6,805 nucleotides of DNA from assembly GCA_003131665.1 (NCBI GenBank), contig PKWA01000006.1, positions 1 to 6,805 of the forward strand, written 5' to 3'. This stretch comes from Acidimicrobiaceae bacterium. Its GTDB lineage: Bacteria > Actinomycetota > Acidimicrobiia > Acidimicrobiales > RAAP-2. Under the pieces are notes generated by a model. It did no database searches. It was not told the origin of the DNA and worked only from the letters and a program-made list of their open reading frames with translations. The position numbers and the translations under genes are program-made. Below, one piece after another: positions 1-5,520 of this stretch (position 1 is the stretch's first letter; each line of letters begins with the position of its first letter).

Positions 1-492
1 CGCGCCGACATCGACTACGGCTTCCGGGAGGCCCGCACGACGACCGGGCGTGTCGGGGTGAAGGTCTGGATCTACAAGGGCGACATACTGCCCTACCAGT
101 TGACCAACGACGAGAAGATCGTGCGCGAGGCGGCCATGGCCGCGGGCGACGCGATGCCCCTGGGGTCGAGTTCGTCGGCGCCGAAGGGCGTCGTGCGTGC
201 CGGAGGCGGACGCCGTCGCGTCGAGGCCGAGCCCGAGCCCGTGCTCGAAGAGCCGATTGTCGAAGAGATGCAGGGCAGCGTCGCGGACAAGGTCCACGAC
301 GCGCTCGAGAGTCCGTCCACCAACGAGATCCTTGACGAGATCGACGACGACAACCCCGTGGACGCTCCGGTCGCCGACCTGTTGGCTTCGACTCCCGAGG
401 TCGAAGCCCAACTCAGCGTGGAAGAAGAGATCGAGCGGCGCACCGCGAGCGATCACACTGACACCCCGCACTTTCGAAAAGACGCGGAGTAA
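1..492 (+). CDS. rpsC: 30S ribosomal protein S3, 3' part (5' end outside window)
   Basis: The frame is open from base 1 to the TAA at 490-492 and gives 163 residues. It begins with the conserved S3 C-terminal domain: RADIDYGF at window residues 1-8, then [15 protein letters not shown] at residues 17-31. S3 sits on the 30S head at the mRNA entry channel. The N-terminal part, including the KH RNA-binding domain, lies upstream and is not visible. A GTG at base 58 is the internal valine of GVKVW, not a start. In E. coli S3 ends about 20-25 residues after this motif. Here about 130 more residues follow: a short segment with GGGRRR, then a strongly acidic low-complexity tail (about 32 Asp/Glu against 12 Lys/Arg, with Glu-Pro-rich [10 protein letters not shown]). 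rplP starts 2 nt after the stop. Confidence 0.97.
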   Translation, partial: RADIDYGFREARTTTGRVGVKVWIYKGDILPYQLTNDEKIVREAAMAAGDAMPLGSSSSAPKGVVRAGGGRRRVEAEPEPVLEEPIVEEMQGSVADKVHDALESPSTNEILDEIDDDNPVDAPVADLLASTPEVEAQLSVEEEIERRTASDHTDTPHFRKDAE

Positions 493-494
493 CC

Positions 495-932
495 ATGTTG
501 ATGCCCCGTAAAGTCAAATACCGCAAGCAACAGCGTGGCCGCATGCCCGGTAACGCCAAGGGCGGGGTTGACCTCAACTTCGGGGACTTCGGCATTCAGG
601 CCCTCGAACGGGGCTGGCTCACCGCTCGACAGATCGAAGCGGCCCGTATCGCGATGACCCGTCACGTGAAGCGTGGTGGCAAGGTCTGGATCCGGGTCTT
701 TCCCGACAAGCCCGTCACCCAAAAGCCGGCCGAGACCCGCATGGGTTCAGGCAAAGGTAACCCCGAGTTCTGGGTCGCCGTGGTCAAGCCCGGTCGGATG
801 CTCTTTGAGCTCGGGGGCGTCGACGAGGCGCTCGCTCGCGCCGCGATGGACCGCGCCATTCAAAAACTGCCCATCAAGGCCAAGTTCGTGGTGCGACCCG
901 GCACCCACGGTGCCCCGGAGGTGACGATCTAA
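495..932 (+). CDS. rplP: 50S ribosomal protein L16
   Basis: A 145-residue protein, close to the usual 135-145. L16 binds 23S rRNA near the peptidyl-transferase centre and the A-site tRNA. The basic N-terminus [16 protein letters not shown] is typical, followed by AKGG at residues 21-24. The family signature [12 protein letters not shown] is at residues 59-70 and RMGSGKG at 82-88. Arg82 aligns with the arginine that is hydroxylated in E. coli L16 (known there; not shown here). The ATG at 495 is preferred over the ATG at 501 because GGAG at 486-489 lies 5 nt upstream of it and MLxPRK is the family start. Its TAA stop shares one base with the ATG of rpmC. Confidence 0.98.
   Translation: MLMPRKVKYRKQQRGRMPGNAKGGVDLNFGDFGIQALERGWLTARQIEAARIAMTRHVKRGGKVWIRVFPDKPVTQKPAETRMGSGKGNPEFWVAVVKPGRMLFELGGVDEALARAAMDRAIQKLPIKAKFVVRPGTHGAPEVTI
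917..924 (+). promoter_or_regulatory. Full-length Shine-Dalgarno sequence for rpmC
   Basis: GGAGGTGA is an 8-base exact complement of the anti-Shine-Dalgarno tail of bacterial 16S rRNA (CACCUCC core). It lies 7 nt before the rpmC ATG at 932 and inside the last codons of rplP. It is the longest such match in the window and fixes the rpmC start. rplX has a similar but shorter site, GGAGGTG at 1883-1889. Confidence 0.85.
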
Positions 933-1171
933 TGGCCAAGACCAAAGAGAAGGTCGCCGAGATGCGCCTGCTGGGCGACAGCGAACTGCTGGGACGCCTC
1001 GCCGAGACGCGCCGTGAACTCTTCAACCTGCGTTTCCAGCTGGCGACCGGTCAACTCGATAGCTCTTCACGGCTCACCTCGGTGCGCAAAGACATCGCGC
1101 GGCTTTCTACGTTCCTGCGTGAACGCGAGATCGCGGCCGCCGAGGCCCTAGTAGAAGGCGAACAGTCATGA
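932..1171 (+). CDS. rpmC: 50S ribosomal protein L29
   Basis: A 79-residue protein, slightly longer than the usual 60-70. L29 is a small helical protein next to the polypeptide exit tunnel, near the docking area for trigger factor and SRP. The core [15 protein letters not shown] at residues 30-44 and the following basic helix [16 protein letters not shown] are diagnostic. The two helices would form the usual antiparallel hairpin. The C-terminal end is a short acidic extension (EALVEGEQS). The ATG at 932 overlaps the rplP stop by 1 nt and has an excellent Shine-Dalgarno site. The TGA stop overlaps the rpsQ ATG as ATGA, which suggests coupled translation. Confidence 0.97.
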   Translation: MAKTKEKVAEMRLLGDSELLGRLAETRRELFNLRFQLATGQLDSSSRLTSVRKDIARLSTFLREREIAAAEALVEGEQS

Positions 1172-1530
1172 GTGACGAAACCAACGACGAAACATTCGAC
1201 GTGTCCAACGACGTCACCCTTGAGGTCCCCGTCGACGCGACCAACAACGTGACCAACAACGCGTCGAACAGCGAGACGCGCAGCAATCCCCGCAAGGTTC
1301 GTGAAGGTGTGGTCGTGTCGGACAAGATGAACTCGACGCTGGTCGTCGCGGTGAACGAGCGTGTCAGCCACGCTCGATACGGCAAGACGGTCCAGCGCAC
1401 CAAGAAGCTCTACGTCCACGACGAGAAGAACGAAGCGAAGGTCGGCGACAAAGTGCGCGTGCAAGAGACGCGTCCTCTTTCGAAGCTCAAGCGCTGGCGT
1501 CTCACCGAGATTGTGGAGCGTGCGCGATGA
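1168..1530 (+). CDS. rpsQ: 30S ribosomal protein S17 with a repetitive acidic N-terminal extension
   Basis: A 120-residue protein; typical S17 is about 80-90. The S17 core (OB fold, binds 16S rRNA) covers residues 40-120. It includes [16 protein letters not shown], the [16 protein letters not shown] region and the family signature [18 protein letters not shown] at 93-110. The first 37 residues contain no Lys or Arg but nine Asp/Glu and seven Asn, which is odd for a ribosomal protein. They are built of four-residue units (see the repeat entry). The ATG at 1168 is chosen because it overlaps the rpmC stop as ATGA and has AGAAGG at 1153-1158, 9 nt upstream. The in-frame GTG codons at 1201 and 1249 would give shorter products but lack comparable sites. 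The TGA overlaps the rplN start. Confidence 0.96.
   Translation: MSDETNDETFDVSNDVTLEVPVDATNNVTNNASNSETRSNPRKVREGVVVSDKMNSTLVVAVNERVSHARYGKTVQRTKKLYVHDEKNEAKVGDKVRVQETRPLSKLKRWRLTEIVERAR
1174..1281 (+). repeat. Degenerate 12-nt tandem repeat encoding tetrapeptides in S17 N-terminus
   Basis: Nine consecutive 12-nt units in frame encode [32 protein letters not shown] and SETR. The loose consensus is D/N - V/E/A - T/S - N. The pattern is also visible in DNA: GACGAAAC recurs at 1174 and 1186, GACGT at 1198 and 1210, and GACCAACAACG at 1239 and 1251, each pair exactly 12 nt apart. Position 1 is Asp, Asn or Glu in eight of nine units, and position 3 is Thr or Ser in eight of nine. This looks like an old tandem expansion that has diverged. 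Confidence 0.7.
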
Positions 1531-1895
1531 TTCAACAAGAGTCCCGGCTCAAAGTGGCCGACAACAGTGGCGCAAAAGAAGTGTTGTGCATCCGCGTACT
1601 CGGTGGTTCGCGCCGTCGTTACGCCTCGATCGGTGACGTCTTCATCGGAACGGTGAAGGACGCCATTCCCGGGGCCGCGGTGAAAAAGGGTGACGTCGTT
1701 CGCTGCGTCGTCGTTCGCACCGCCAAGGAGAAGCGCCGTCCCGACGGTTCTTACATCCGCTTCGACGAGAACGCCGCGGTGTTAATTAACGAGCAGCTCC
1801 AACCGCGAGGGACGCGCATCTTTGGACCCGTCGGACGTGAGCTGCGCGACAAGAAGTTCATGCGCATAATCTCGCTCGCGCCGGAGGTGTTGTAA
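1527..1895 (+). CDS. rplN: 50S ribosomal protein L14
   Basis: A 122-residue protein, the standard length. L14 binds 23S rRNA at the subunit interface, contributes to an intersubunit bridge with the 30S, and is known as the docking site for the silencing factor RsfS. The start [19 protein letters not shown], the central [19 protein letters not shown] stretch and the end [19 protein letters not shown] are near-universal L14 sequence. The ATG overlaps the rpsQ TGA as ATGA, with GGAG at 1515-1518, 8 nt upstream. In E. coli the spc promoter lies before rplN. Here there is no intergenic space, so rplN appears to be co-transcribed with the S10 genes. Leu86 uses the rare codon TTA inside a perfect 10-bp AT-rich palindrome at 1781-1790. 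Confidence 0.98.
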   Translation: MIQQESRLKVADNSGAKEVLCIRVLGGSRRRYASIGDVFIGTVKDAIPGAAVKKGDVVRCVVVRTAKEKRRPDGSYIRFDENAAVLINEQLQPRGTRIFGPVGRELRDKKFMRIISLAPEVL

Positions 1896-2200
1896 TGAAG
1901 ATCCATAAGGGTGACGACGTGTTAGTTCTTGCGGGCAAGTTCCGCGGTGAGCGCGCCAACGTCGAAGAGGCGTTACCTTCCGTCAACAAAGTGATCTTGG
2001 ACGGGCTCAACGTCGCCAAGCGCGCCACCAAACAGACCGGGCGCACCATGCAAGCCGGCATTATCGACAAGTTGATGCCCCTCAGTGCCTCGAACGTCGC
2101 CGTGTGGTGCCCTAAGCACAAGGGCCCCGCGAAGATTGGCTATCAAGTCGTGGATGACGTGAAGCGTCGCGTCTGTCGCAAGTGCGGAGAGTTGCTATGA
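1895..2200 (+). CDS. rplX: 50S ribosomal protein L24 with putative zinc-binding end
   Basis: A 101-residue protein, normal length. L24 is an assembly-initiator protein that binds the 5' domain of 23S rRNA near the tunnel exit. The N-terminal KOW motif is seen as [17 protein letters not shown] (residues 2-18), followed by [14 protein letters not shown] (30-43), GIIDK (55-59) and SNVAVW (66-71). The C-terminal part has Cys72-x-x-His75 and Cys94-x-x-Cys97. Many bacterial L24 proteins have CxxC pairs at these places, so a zinc site with one Cys replaced by His is plausible but inferred. The start overlaps the rplN stop (TAATG), with GGAGGTG at 1883-1889, 5 nt upstream. Leu10 and Leu27 use TTA codons. 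Confidence 0.97.
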   Translation: MKIHKGDDVLVLAGKFRGERANVEEALPSVNKVILDGLNVAKRATKQTGRTMQAGIIDKLMPLSASNVAVWCPKHKGPAKIGYQVVDDVKRRVCRKCGELL

Positions 2201-2760
2201 GCACGACGACCCGCCCACGCTTGAAGGTCCGTTTCGACGAGGAGATCCGCCCGGCGCTGCAGGCCGAGCTGGGTCTGGACAACATCATGCAGGTACCCCG
2301 CCTCGAGAAGATCGTGCTCAACTCGGGCGTGGGACGAGCGACCCAGACGGCGTCACTGCTCGAAGGGGCCCAGCGTGACCTCGAGCTCATCACCGGACAA
2401 AAGCCGATCGTGACGCGCGCCAAGAAGTCGATCGCGAGTTTTAAGTTACGCGAGGAACAGCCCATCGGCGTCAAGGTCACCCTTCGAGGTGACCGCGCCT
2501 GGGAGTTCTTCGACCGACTGATCAGCCTGGCGATTCCGCGTATTCGTGACTTTCGAGGGCTGTCGCCGAAGTCCTTCGACGGGCACGGTAACTACAGCTT
2601 TGGCGTGAACGACCAGTTGATCTTTCCCGAGATCGACTACGACAAGATCGACGCGCCACGGGGCTTTGACATCACCATCGTCACCACGGCCGCGACCGAC
2701 GAGCAGGGGCGCGCGTTCCTGCGCGCCTACGGCTTCCCCTTCAAGCAGGAGACTAAATAA
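2197..2760 (+). CDS. rplE: 50S ribosomal protein L5
   Basis: A 187-residue protein; the family is about 180-190. L5 binds 5S rRNA in the central protuberance and contacts P-site tRNA and the 30S head. Diagnostic segments are [15 protein letters not shown] (residues 32-46), [20 protein letters not shown] (65-84), PRIRDFRGL, and near the end [10 protein letters not shown] with the YGFPF terminus. Family members more often read NMGVG where this one reads NSGVG (from memory). The ATG at 2197 overlaps the rplX TGA as ATGA and has GGAG at 2186-2189, 7 nt upstream. An in-frame GTG at 2182 would add five residues but lies deeper inside rplX and does not fit the spacing. rpsN starts 2 nt after the stop. 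Confidence 0.98.
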   Translation: MSTTTRPRLKVRFDEEIRPALQAELGLDNIMQVPRLEKIVLNSGVGRATQTASLLEGAQRDLELITGQKPIVTRAKKSIASFKLREEQPIGVKVTLRGDRAWEFFDRLISLAIPRIRDFRGLSPKSFDGHGNYSFGVNDQLIFPEIDYDKIDAPRGFDITIVTTAATDEQGRAFLRAYGFPFKQETK

Positions 2761-2762
2761 GC

Positions 2763-2948
2763 ATGGCGAAAAAATCTCTTCGCATCAAGCAGAAGAAGAC
2801 CCCCAAATTCTCTACGCGGGCCTACACGCGCTGTGAGCGCTGTGGACGTCCACGTTCGGTGTATCGCAAGTTCGGCCTCTGTCGAATCTGCCTACGCATG
2901 ATGGTTCACGCCGGCGAGATTCCCGGCGTCACGAAAGCAAGCTGGTAG
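2763..2948 (+). CDS. rpsN: 30S ribosomal protein S14, type Z (zinc-binding)
   Basis: A 61-residue protein, the standard length of the short zinc-containing S14 (gene also called rpsZ). S14 sits in the 30S head beside S3 and S10. The four zinc ligands are Cys24-x-x-Cys27 and Cys40-x-x-Cys43, in the contexts [20 protein letters not shown] and CRICLR, with the conserved end [11 protein letters not shown]. Many relatives have Arg-Glu after CRICL/F; here it is Arg-Met (Met46), a small departure. This is the zinc-dependent form; a zinc-free paralogue, if present, would be elsewhere in the genome. AGGAG at 2747-2751, in the end of rplE, lies 11 nt before the ATG. Confidence 0.98.
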   Translation: MAKKSLRIKQKKTPKFSTRAYTRCERCGRPRSVYRKFGLCRICLRMMVHAGEIPGVTKASW

Positions 2949-2952
2949 GAGG
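2947..2952 (+). promoter_or_regulatory. Shine-Dalgarno sequence for rpsH
   Basis: AGGAGG overlaps the TAG stop of rpsN and lies 6 nt before the ATG at 2959. It favours 2959 over the second in-frame ATG at 2965, which would be 12 nt away. Confidence 0.85.
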
Positions 2953-2958
2953 ACTGTT

Positions 2959-3363
2959 ATGACAATGACTGACCCGATTGCCGACATGCTCACCAGAATT
3001 CGTAACGCCAACGCCGCAATGTTCGACAGTGTCAAGATGCCCAGCTCGAAGTTGAAGGAGAACCTGGCTCACGTGTTGAAAAAGGAAGGCTTCATCTCCG
3101 GCTACACCGTCACCAAGGTGGAGAACAAGCCCGGCGCCCAACTCGAAATCAGCCTCAAGTACTCCGAGGACCGCAAGAAGACGATCATCGGTATCAAGCG
3201 GGTCTCCAAGCCCGGTCTTCGTATCTACAAGAAGTCCGACCAGATGCCCAAAGTGCTCGGCGGCGTCGGCGTGGCCGTCGTCTCGACGAGTCACGGGCTC
3301 ATGACCGACCGCGAAGCTCGCAAGGCCAAATTGGGTGGCGAGGTGCTGTGTTATGTGTGGTAG
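2959..3363 (+). CDS. rpsH: 30S ribosomal protein S8
   Basis: A 134-residue protein, within the family's 130-135. S8 is a primary binder of the central domain of 16S rRNA (helix 21). In E. coli it also represses the spc operon by binding a mimic of that site near the rplX-rplE junction. The start [17 protein letters not shown] and the C-terminal signature [13 protein letters not shown] (residues 109-121) with GGEVLCYVW are diagnostic. At the rplX-rplE junction here the genes overlap by 4 nt. I could not recognise an S8-target hairpin by eye, so feedback control is possible but unsupported. The gene sits 10 nt after rpsN and 30 nt before rplF, the widest gap in the window. Confidence 0.98.
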   Translation: MTMTDPIADMLTRIRNANAAMFDSVKMPSSKLKENLAHVLKKEGFISGYTVTKVENKPGAQLEISLKYSEDRKKTIIGIKRVSKPGLRIYKKSDQMPKVLGGVGVAVVSTSHGLMTDREARKAKLGGEVLCYVW

Positions 3364-3393
3364 TTCGCTCAACTCGAAACCAGAGGGTCGCTG

Positions 3394-3933
3394 ATGTCAC
3401 GCATCGGTCGTAATCCCATTGCCGTGCCGGCCAACGTCACGCTGAGCGTCGGTGACGACGTGGTTACCGTGAAAGGCCCCAACGGCACCATGACCCGTCA
3501 GATCCCCGACGGCATCACGCTCGTCGCCGAGGGCGACACGTGGATCGTCGATCGGCGCAACGACGAAACCCAGTACAAGGCGCTGCACGGACTGACGCGC
3601 ACGTTGGTCGCGAACATGGTCACCGGTGTCACCGACGGCTGGTCCAAAGAGCTCGAGATCATCGGCGTGGGGTATCGCTGCGCGACAGCCGGTCCCGGTG
3701 CGATTGACCTGCAGTTGGGCTTTTCGCACCCCGTTCACTTCACCGCGCCCGAGGGCGTCACCTTCGAGGTCCCGGCCCCCACGCGCGTGATCGTCAAGGG
3801 CGCGGACAAAGAAGTAGTCGGACAGGTCGCCGCCAACATCCGCAAGCTTCGCAAACCCGAGCCCTACAAGGGCAAGGGCGTGCGCTACCTCGGAGAACGA
3901 GTGGCGCGCAAGGCCGGAAAGGCTGCCAAGTAA
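3394..3933 (+). CDS. rplF: 50S ribosomal protein L6
   Basis: A 179-residue protein, the standard length. L6 lies near the factor-binding site and sarcin-ricin loop of the 50S. It has two related domains: the first begins MSRIGRNPIAVPANVTL and contains VKGPNGTM (residues 28-35); the second contains IIGVGYRC and ends with the family signature PEPYKGKGV at residues 155-163, followed by a Lys/Arg-rich tail. AGAGGG at 3382-3387, 6 nt before the ATG, serves as the ribosome binding site. The 30-nt gap upstream shows no promoter-like or terminator-like element. The TAA shares one base with the rplR ATG. Confidence 0.98.
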   Translation: MSRIGRNPIAVPANVTLSVGDDVVTVKGPNGTMTRQIPDGITLVAEGDTWIVDRRNDETQYKALHGLTRTLVANMVTGVTDGWSKELEIIGVGYRCATAGPGAIDLQLGFSHPVHFTAPEGVTFEVPAPTRVIVKGADKEVVGQVAANIRKLRKPEPYKGKGVRYLGERVARKAGKAAK

Positions 3934-4289
3934 TGTCGCGCACTACTCGTGAACTTCGTCTACGCCGACACAAGCGTCTGCGCCAGCGTCTTTCGGGCAC
4001 GCCCGAACGTCCGCGCGTCGCGGTGAGTCGCACGAACAAGCACATCTCGGCCCAGATCATCGACGACGTCGCGGGCCGCACGCTGGCCTCGGCCTCGTCG
4101 GTCGAAACCGCGTTGAAGGGCGCCACCGGTGGCAACGTCGAAGGCGCCAAGGCCGTGGCCACGTTGCTCGCCACGCGCGCCAAAGAGGCCCATATCGTCG
4201 CCGTGGTCTTTGACCGCGGTGGCTTCGACTACCACGGCCGGGTCGCGGCATTCGCCGACGCCCTGCGTGCCGGTGGACTGGAGTTTTAA
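3933..4289 (+). CDS. rplR: 50S ribosomal protein L18
   Basis: A 118-residue protein, the usual length. L18 binds 5S rRNA together with L5 in the central protuberance. The very basic N-terminus ([18 protein letters not shown]) is followed by the core [20 protein letters not shown], then GRTLASASS. The end [20 protein letters not shown] and AGGLEF is diagnostic for bacterial L18. The start overlaps the rplF stop as TAATG. The Shine-Dalgarno is weak (AAAGG at 3918-3922, 10 nt upstream), so this gene probably depends on ribosomes arriving from rplF. The TAA overlaps the rpsE ATG by one base. Confidence 0.98.
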   Translation: MSRTTRELRLRRHKRLRQRLSGTPERPRVAVSRTNKHISAQIIDDVAGRTLASASSVETALKGATGGNVEGAKAVATLLATRAKEAHIVAVVFDRGGFDYHGRVAAFADALRAGGLEF

Positions 4290-4843
4290 TGAGTGAAGTA
4301 GAAAACTACGAAGAGCGCACCATCAAGGTCAATCGCGTCTCCAAGGTCGTCAAAGGCGGACGGCGCTTCTCCTTTACCGCACTCATGGTGATCGGTGACG
4401 GCAAGGGCCGGGTCGGTCTGGGCTACGGCAAGGCCAAAGAGGCCGGCCTGGCGGTGCAAAAGGGTATCGAAGAGGCGCGCAAGAACCTCTTTGACGTGCC
4501 CTTGGCCGGTACCACGATCGTCTATCCCGTGATCGGGACCTCGGGCGCCGGGCGAGTCTTGATGAAGCCCGCGGCGCCGGGCACCGGCGTCATCGCCGGC
4601 GGCGCCGCGCGTGCGATTCTCGAGATGGCGGGCGTGAAGGACATCATCGCCAAGTCCCTCGGCTCGTCGAACGGCATCAACGTCGCTCACGCCACGATCC
4701 AAGGGTTGAAGCAGTTGCGTCGCCCCGAAGAGCTCGCCGCGTTGCGCGACCGCCCGGCCGAGGAGATTGTTCCTTCGGGCACGCTGCGCGCGTACCGCGA
4801 GCGCCAGCGCGACGGCGACCTCTTTAAGGTCACGGAGAGCTAA
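4289..4843 (+). CDS. rpsE: 30S ribosomal protein S5
   Basis: A 184-residue protein; E. coli S5 is 167, and somewhat longer forms are common. S5 shapes the mRNA entry channel with S3 and S4 and affects decoding fidelity. The N-terminal dsRNA-binding-like domain contains [13 protein letters not shown] (residues 17-29) and [17 protein letters not shown]. The C-terminal domain contains [20 protein letters not shown] and the [14 protein letters not shown] segment. The loop at residues 19-25 corresponds to the place where spectinomycin-resistance changes arise in E. coli S5; here it reads as an ordinary sequence with no obvious deletion. GGAG at 4280-4283 lies 5 nt before the ATG, which overlaps the rplR stop. 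Confidence 0.98.
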   Translation: MSEVENYEERTIKVNRVSKVVKGGRRFSFTALMVIGDGKGRVGLGYGKAKEAGLAVQKGIEEARKNLFDVPLAGTTIVYPVIGTSGAGRVLMKPAAPGTGVIAGGAARAILEMAGVKDIIAKSLGSSNGINVAHATIQGLKQLRRPEELAALRDRPAEEIVPSGTLRAYRERQRDGDLFKVTES

Positions 4844-4846
4844 GCC

Positions 4847-5029
4847 ATGGCGCTAAAAGTCACTCAAATTCGCTCGGCCATCGCCACCAAGCCCAAGCAC
4901 CGCGCGACGCTGCGCGCGCTCGGGCTGCGCGGCATTGGCAAGTCCAACGTGCTGCCGGACCGACCCGAGATTCACGGGATGATCGCTCGCGTGCCGCACC
5001 TGATCAAAGTAGAAGAGGTCAAAGAATGA
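4847..5029 (+). CDS. rpmD: 50S ribosomal protein L30
   Basis: A 60-residue protein, the standard length of bacterial L30, a small 23S-binding protein. The sequence matches the family throughout: LKVTQIRSAIATKPKHRATL at the start, then LGLRGIGKSNVLPD (residues 25-38) and the conserved GMIARVPHLIKVEE end. The ATG at 4847 follows the rpsE stop by 3 nt, with GGAG at 4834-4837, 9 nt upstream. The TGA overlaps the rplO ATG as ATGA. Confidence 0.97.
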   Translation: MALKVTQIRSAIATKPKHRATLRALGLRGIGKSNVLPDRPEIHGMIARVPHLIKVEEVKE

Positions 5030-5511
5030 AGTTGCACGATCTCAAATCGCCCCCCGGCTCGATCAAGCGAAAGAGAATCGTCGGGCGCGGCATCGCCGGC
5101 AAGGGTGGCAAGACCGCCGGACGCGGCACCAAGGGTCAAAAGGCTCGCCGCCAGATTCCCGCGGGCTTCGAGGGCGGACAGCTGCCCCTGTTGAGCCGCA
5201 TCCCGTTTTCGAAGGGCTTCACCAACCCCTTCCGCGTGGAGTACACGCCGGTCAACCTCGACGCCCTCGCGCAGCTCGGGCTGAGCGAGATTACGCCCGA
5301 GGTGCTCATCGAAAAGGGCCTCATGCGAAAGAAGGACCTCGTCAAGGTGCTCGGACGTGGCGAGCTCTCCTCGGCGCTCAACGTCTCAGCTCACCGCTTT
5401 TCCGCATCGGCCAAGGCCGCGATCGAGGGCGCCGGGGGCACGGTGACCGTGCTGGATTTGCCCTTCGCCGTTCGTCCACCCGCGTCGGGTAACCAACACC
5501 AGAACCGTTAG
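5026..5511 (+). CDS. rplO: 50S ribosomal protein L15
   Basis: A 161-residue protein; the family is about 145-160. L15 is a late-assembly 50S protein with a long basic N-terminal arm threading into 23S rRNA. The arm is clear: MKLHDLKSPPGSIKRKR, then GRGIAGKGGKTAGRGTKGQK (residues 20-39) and GFEGGQLPLLSRIP. The C-terminal globular domain carries the family signature starting at Lys107 (KVLGRGELSSALNV), followed by HRFSASAKAAIEGAGG. The last 11 residues are a polar tail with no recognised role. The ATG overlaps the rpmD TGA, with GAGGT at 5015-5019, 6 nt upstream. secY follows after 9 nt. Confidence 0.98.
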   Translation: MKLHDLKSPPGSIKRKRIVGRGIAGKGGKTAGRGTKGQKARRQIPAGFEGGQLPLLSRIPFSKGFTNPFRVEYTPVNLDALAQLGLSEITPEVLIEKGLMRKKDLVKVLGRGELSSALNVSAHRFSASAKAAIEGAGGTVTVLDLPFAVRPPASGNQHQNR

Positions 5512-5513
5512 GG
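5510..5513 (+). promoter_or_regulatory. Weak Shine-Dalgarno sequence for secY
   Basis: AGGG, overlapping the rplO stop, is the only purine-rich match before the GTG at 5521, with 7 nt between them. It is shorter than the GGAG or longer sites of most upstream genes. Confidence 0.45.
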
Positions 5514-5520
5514 TCGTAAA

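Noticed and set aside
197..511. A second + strand frame inside the rpsC tail, 104 codons
   Set aside because: The product is an Arg/Ser/Pro-rich frame-shift reading of the acidic tail. The rpsC frame is fixed by the conserved motif upstream and reads through without a break.
1246..1266. NVT and NAS sequences resembling N-glycosylation sites in the S17 extension
   Set aside because: S17 is cytoplasmic. The sequons follow from the tetrapeptide repeat and have no expected meaning.
1051..1464. A 137-codon open frame on the - strand across rpmC-rpsQ
   Set aside because: Antisense shadow of two certain ribosomal genes, with no recognisable domain.
1781..1790. Perfect 10-bp AT-rich palindrome GTTAATTAAC inside rplN
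   Set aside because: It encodes the conserved Leu-Ile-Asn of L14 and stands alone with no partner site. It is better explained by codon choice than by a protein-binding site.
2182..2196. Upstream GTG start for rplE, adding five residues
   Set aside because: The ATG at 2197 has the better-placed GGAG and the ATGA overlap seen at other junctions. The extra residues do not resemble L5.
2150..2230. Possible S8 autoregulatory hairpin near the rplX-rplE junction, as in E. coli
   Set aside because: I could not identify a helix-21-like structure by eye. Folding the region and comparing it with 16S helix 21 of this organism would be needed before claiming it.
2929..3372. A 147-codon open frame on the - strand opposite rpsH
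   Set aside because: It mirrors almost exactly the extent of rpsH, and the product has no family features.
5478..5490. Inverted repeat ACCCG-CGT-CGGGT at the end of rplO, about 30 nt before secY
   Set aside because: The stem is only 5 bp, with a 3-nt loop and no following T-run. Such repeats are common by chance in GC-rich coding DNA, so I do not call it a terminator or attenuator.
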